Shown here in pieces: positions 5,920 to 7,728 of a stretch of DNA of 7,728 nucleotides. The translations under genes were made by a program, and so were the position numbers. A model generated the notes under the pieces. That model was not told the DNA's origin and did not search any database. It saw nothing but the letters and a program-made list of their open reading frames with translations. Every line of letters starts with the position of its first letter. Position 1 is the first letter of the stretch. This stretch comes from Sediminibacterium sp. Lineage in GTDB: Bacteria; Bacteroidota; Bacteroidia; Chitinophagales; Chitinophagaceae. The DNA is taken from the NCBI GenBank assembly GCA_028288645.1, contig JAQBNJ010000124.1:1-7728 (forward strand), given 5' to 3'.

Positions 5920-6207
5920 TTAAGTGTTTAACAGCGCCAGGCATTTATCGATCTCTTTGAGATAACCATCGATGCGTTTGCCCAAAGCAGTTTTTTCAGC
6001 ATCATTCAAATTTCCGGATCCCATTTTTATCACATCCACCTGCTGCCGGATGGCCTGGAGCGATTGTTCCTTCTCCCCATTGTCCAGCATCGCTTTTTCG
6101 AGGTCCTTTTTGAGTTTCTGGTTTTCCTTTTGCAGCAAAGCCTGTTGCTTCAGCAGTTGCTGAAGCTTATCCTGGATGTTTTTTATTTGTAGGTCAAGGT
6201 CAACCAT
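5920..6207 (-). CDS. Small coiled-coil protein encoded immediately upstream of zapA
   Basis: The 95-residue product is not a family I can name with certainty. Residues 3-60 are almost continuous coiled coil, rich in Leu, Gln, Lys and Glu (for example LQQLLKQQALLQKENQKLKK at 16-35), with no membrane segment or signal peptide. The C-terminal third has GSGNLNDAEKTALGKRIDGY (63-82) and a short helix DKCLALLNT. The ATG at 6207-6205 (MVDLDLQIKNIQ) is preferred; the longer start at 6237 would begin within the ATTCGTG repeat region and add a hydrophobic stretch of no family character. Five bases separate it from zapA, and the tight pairing suggests a role in cell division, perhaps as a ZapB-like partner of ZapA. 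That role is inferred from position and coiled-coil character only. Confidence 0.8.
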   Translation of the reverse strand: MVDLDLQIKNIQDKLQQLLKQQALLQKENQKLKKDLEKAMLDNGEKEQSLQAIRQQVDVIKMGSGNLNDAEKTALGKRIDGYLKEIDKCLALLNT

Positions 6208-6234
6208 TGTATTAAAGATAATACGAATCAATAA

Positions 6235-6411
6235 CACGAATTAAAAAAACACGAATTAGAAAACACGAATTACACGAATTGGCACGAATGGTGTCCGAAA
6301 ATATAAGCCTGATCAAAATATCGGAGATCAATTCGTGCCAATTCGTGTAATTCGTGTTTTCTAATTCGTGTTCATAAATTCGTGTAATTCGTGTTTTCCA
6401 ATTCGTGTAAT
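6235..6411. repeat. ATTCGTG repeat array with a perfect 42-bp inverted repeat
   Basis: Twelve copies of ATTCGTG lie here. Five are in inverted form (CACGAAT/ACACGAATT) starting at 6235, 6250, 6264, 6273 and 6283; seven are in direct form starting at 6331, 6341, 6350, 6364, 6378, 6387 and 6401. The spacings of 9, 10 and 14 bases recur in mirror order. Bases 6248-6289 are exactly complementary to 6331-6372 (42 of 42), with a 41-base spacer that itself holds TCCGA/TCGGA. The array ends exactly at the base before the pheT stop codon. Confidence 0.93.
6243..6372 (-). terminator. Terminator-like long hairpin after pheT
   Basis: In the pheT transcript direction the 42-bp stem formed by 6372-6331 and 6289-6248 is followed at once by seven T residues (6249-6243). 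A stable stem plus T run is the form of an intrinsic terminator, although the stem is much longer and more AT-rich than usual and the loop is 41 bases. It could instead be an RNase III-type processing site. It would partly separate pheT expression from the coiled-coil gene and zapA. Confidence 0.4.
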
Positions 6412-7728
6412 TTACTTGCGGATCTCCGCAGCTAAGTCACTCTCAAACCCCTGTATCAATTTTGATACCATGCCATCCACCTCTTTATCCGTCAATGTTT
6501 TTTCATCATCGGCAAAGAGAAAACTGATGGCCATCGATTTTTTACCGGCGCCTAATTTTTCGCTTTCAAACACATCGAACAGGCGCATGTCTCTGAGCTT
6601 GGGGAGCTTTACTTTTTTCACCGTTTGTTCGATCGACTCATAAGTGGTGGCACGGTTTACGACCATTGCCAGGTCGCGTTGCATCACGGGGAATTTATTC
6701 ACCTCTTTGTAACGGATCTTGTTTTGGGTTACCGCTTCTTCCAGTTGGGCGAAATTGAGATCCAGCACATATACCGGTTGTTTGATATCGAACTGTTGCA
6801 GTTTTTTCTGGTCCACATCAACCAGTTTACCCAGCCTGCGTTTACCGTGGAGGATATTCAGTGATGAGCCATCTTCTTCCGCATTTTCAAAACCGGTGGT
6901 GTTCAATCCACAGAGTTCCAGTACAGCGATTGATAAACCCTTCAACCGGTAAAAATCCTGCTGCTTGTTTTTTTCACGCCAGCTATCTTCATGGTTGGCG
7001 CCGGTAATGTATAAACACAGGTGTTCGTCTTCAATATATTCTCCTACGCCAGTGGTTAAATAAGTTTTTCCGAATTCAAAGAACTGCAGGTTGGTATTTC
7101 TTCGGTTGATATTATAGGAAATGGATTCAAGCCCTGTTTCCACCATCGATGGGCGAAGCACATTCAATTCTTCGCTCAGGTTCTTGATCATTTTCACGGT
7201 TGTTTCCAATACCGCTTCATCAAAATATTTGCTGTTGGTAATGGAATTGGTGAGGATCTCTACAAAACCCTGTCCTACTAAATAATTCGCGATCTTATCG
7301 CGCAGCGATTCTTTCACGCGTAAAGATTCAACAGACGGGCTGATCGTGATGGTTTGCGGGATCTCGATATTATCCAAACCATCTATCCGCAAAATTTCTT
7401 CAACAATATCGGCCGGGATCGTGATATCGGGTTTGCTGTATGGAACGGCCACACGAATTTCATCCTGCCCTTCGCGAACGATCTCGAAACCGAGACTGGT
7501 GAGTATTCTCTTGATCGCATCAGAATGATAATTCTTCCCGCTTAGTTTTTTGAGGTAATGATTTTTCAGCGCTACCTCTGTTTTTGGTTTGGGATCAGGA
7601 TATACATCCACTATCTCGCTCGCGATCTCTCCACCTGCAATTTCCTTGATCATCAATGCCGCACGTTTCAACACATTTACCGTGTTGGAAATATCTACAC
7701 CTTTTTCAAAGCGGGTAGCCGCATCGGT
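6412..7728 (-). CDS. pheT: Phenylalanine--tRNA ligase beta subunit, C-terminal part (5' end beyond window)
   Basis: PheT is the beta chain of the alpha2-beta2 phenylalanyl-tRNA synthetase, which charges tRNA(Phe) in the cytoplasm and carries editing and tRNA-binding domains. The frame is open to the right edge, so 438 residues of a protein usually near 800 are seen. The first residues, TDAATRFEKGVD, match the end of the B3/B4 editing region (family form: SDASLRFERGVD). A B5 domain follows at about residues 55-120 (DAIKRILTSLGFEI, then IPADIVEEILRIDGLDNI), then the catalytic-like core with LRPSMVETGLESISYN and LQFFEFGKTY (about 191-222), and an FDX-ACB tRNA-binding domain from about 340 (KFPVMQRDLAMVV) to the end at ESDLAAEIRK. 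A TTG at 7674 is an internal Leu codon, not a start. The stop codon directly abuts the repeat array. Confidence 0.97.
   Translation of the reverse strand, partial: TDAATRFEKGVDISNTVNVLKRAALMIKEIAGGEIASEIVDVYPDPKPKTEVALKNHYLKKLSGKNYHSDAIKRILTSLGFEIVREGQDEIRVAVPYSKPDITIPADIVEEILRIDGLDNIEIPQTITISPSVESLRVKESLRDKIANYLVGQGFVEILTNSITNSKYFDEAVLETTVKMIKNLSEELNVLRPSMVETGLESISYNINRRNTNLQFFEFGKTYLTTGVGEYIEDEHLCLYITGANHEDSWREKNKQQDFYRLKGLSIAVLELCGLNTTGFENAEEDGSSLNILHGKRRLGKLVDVDQKKLQQFDIKQPVYVLDLNFAQLEEAVTQNKIRYKEVNKFPVMQRDLAMVVNRATTYESIEQTVKKVKLPKLRDMRLFDVFESEKLGAGKKSMAISFLFADDEKTLTDKEVDGMVSKLIQGFESDLAAEIRK

Overview
The window looks like chromosomal DNA of a member of the Bacteroidota, probably close to the Chitinophagaceae. 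This is judged from protein sequence character and from promoters of the Bacteroidota type (TTTG, about 19-20 bases, then TAnnTTTG); the best example is upstream of rplS. Every supported gene is on the minus strand, so transcription runs from high to low coordinates. Genes are described here in that order. Region 1 (7728-5615): the C-terminal half of pheT (phenylalanyl-tRNA synthetase beta chain, 5' end outside the window), a dense array of ATTCGTG repeats that contains a perfect 42-bp inverted repeat, a small coiled-coil protein, and zapA (FtsZ-ring stabiliser) 5 nt after it. Region 2 (5614-4488): a possible structured RNA, a FkbM-family methyltransferase, and an array of degenerate 7-base repeats. 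Region 3 (4487-2391): rny (ribonuclease Y), then a small S23/IVS-type four-helix-bundle gene enclosed by two inverted arrays of 7-base GAGCTGT-like repeats, with a strong inverted repeat next to its start codon. Region 4 (2383-1): rplS (ribosomal protein L19) with a near-consensus promoter and a clear intrinsic terminator, then tatA and gatA as a pair with their own promoter, and possibly the first codons of another minus-strand gene at the left edge. The conserved genes are housekeeping: tRNA charging (pheT, gatA), cell division (zapA), RNA decay (rny), ribosome structure (rplS) and protein export (tatA). Among them sit accessory pieces: the FkbM gene, the four-helix-bundle cassette and three unrelated families of short repeats. 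The repeat arrays all lie at or just after a stop codon. The four-helix-bundle cassette is the most interesting object: its layout (complementary ends around an S23-family ORF) resembles the intervening sequences of 23S rRNA genes, but here it lies between two protein-coding genes.
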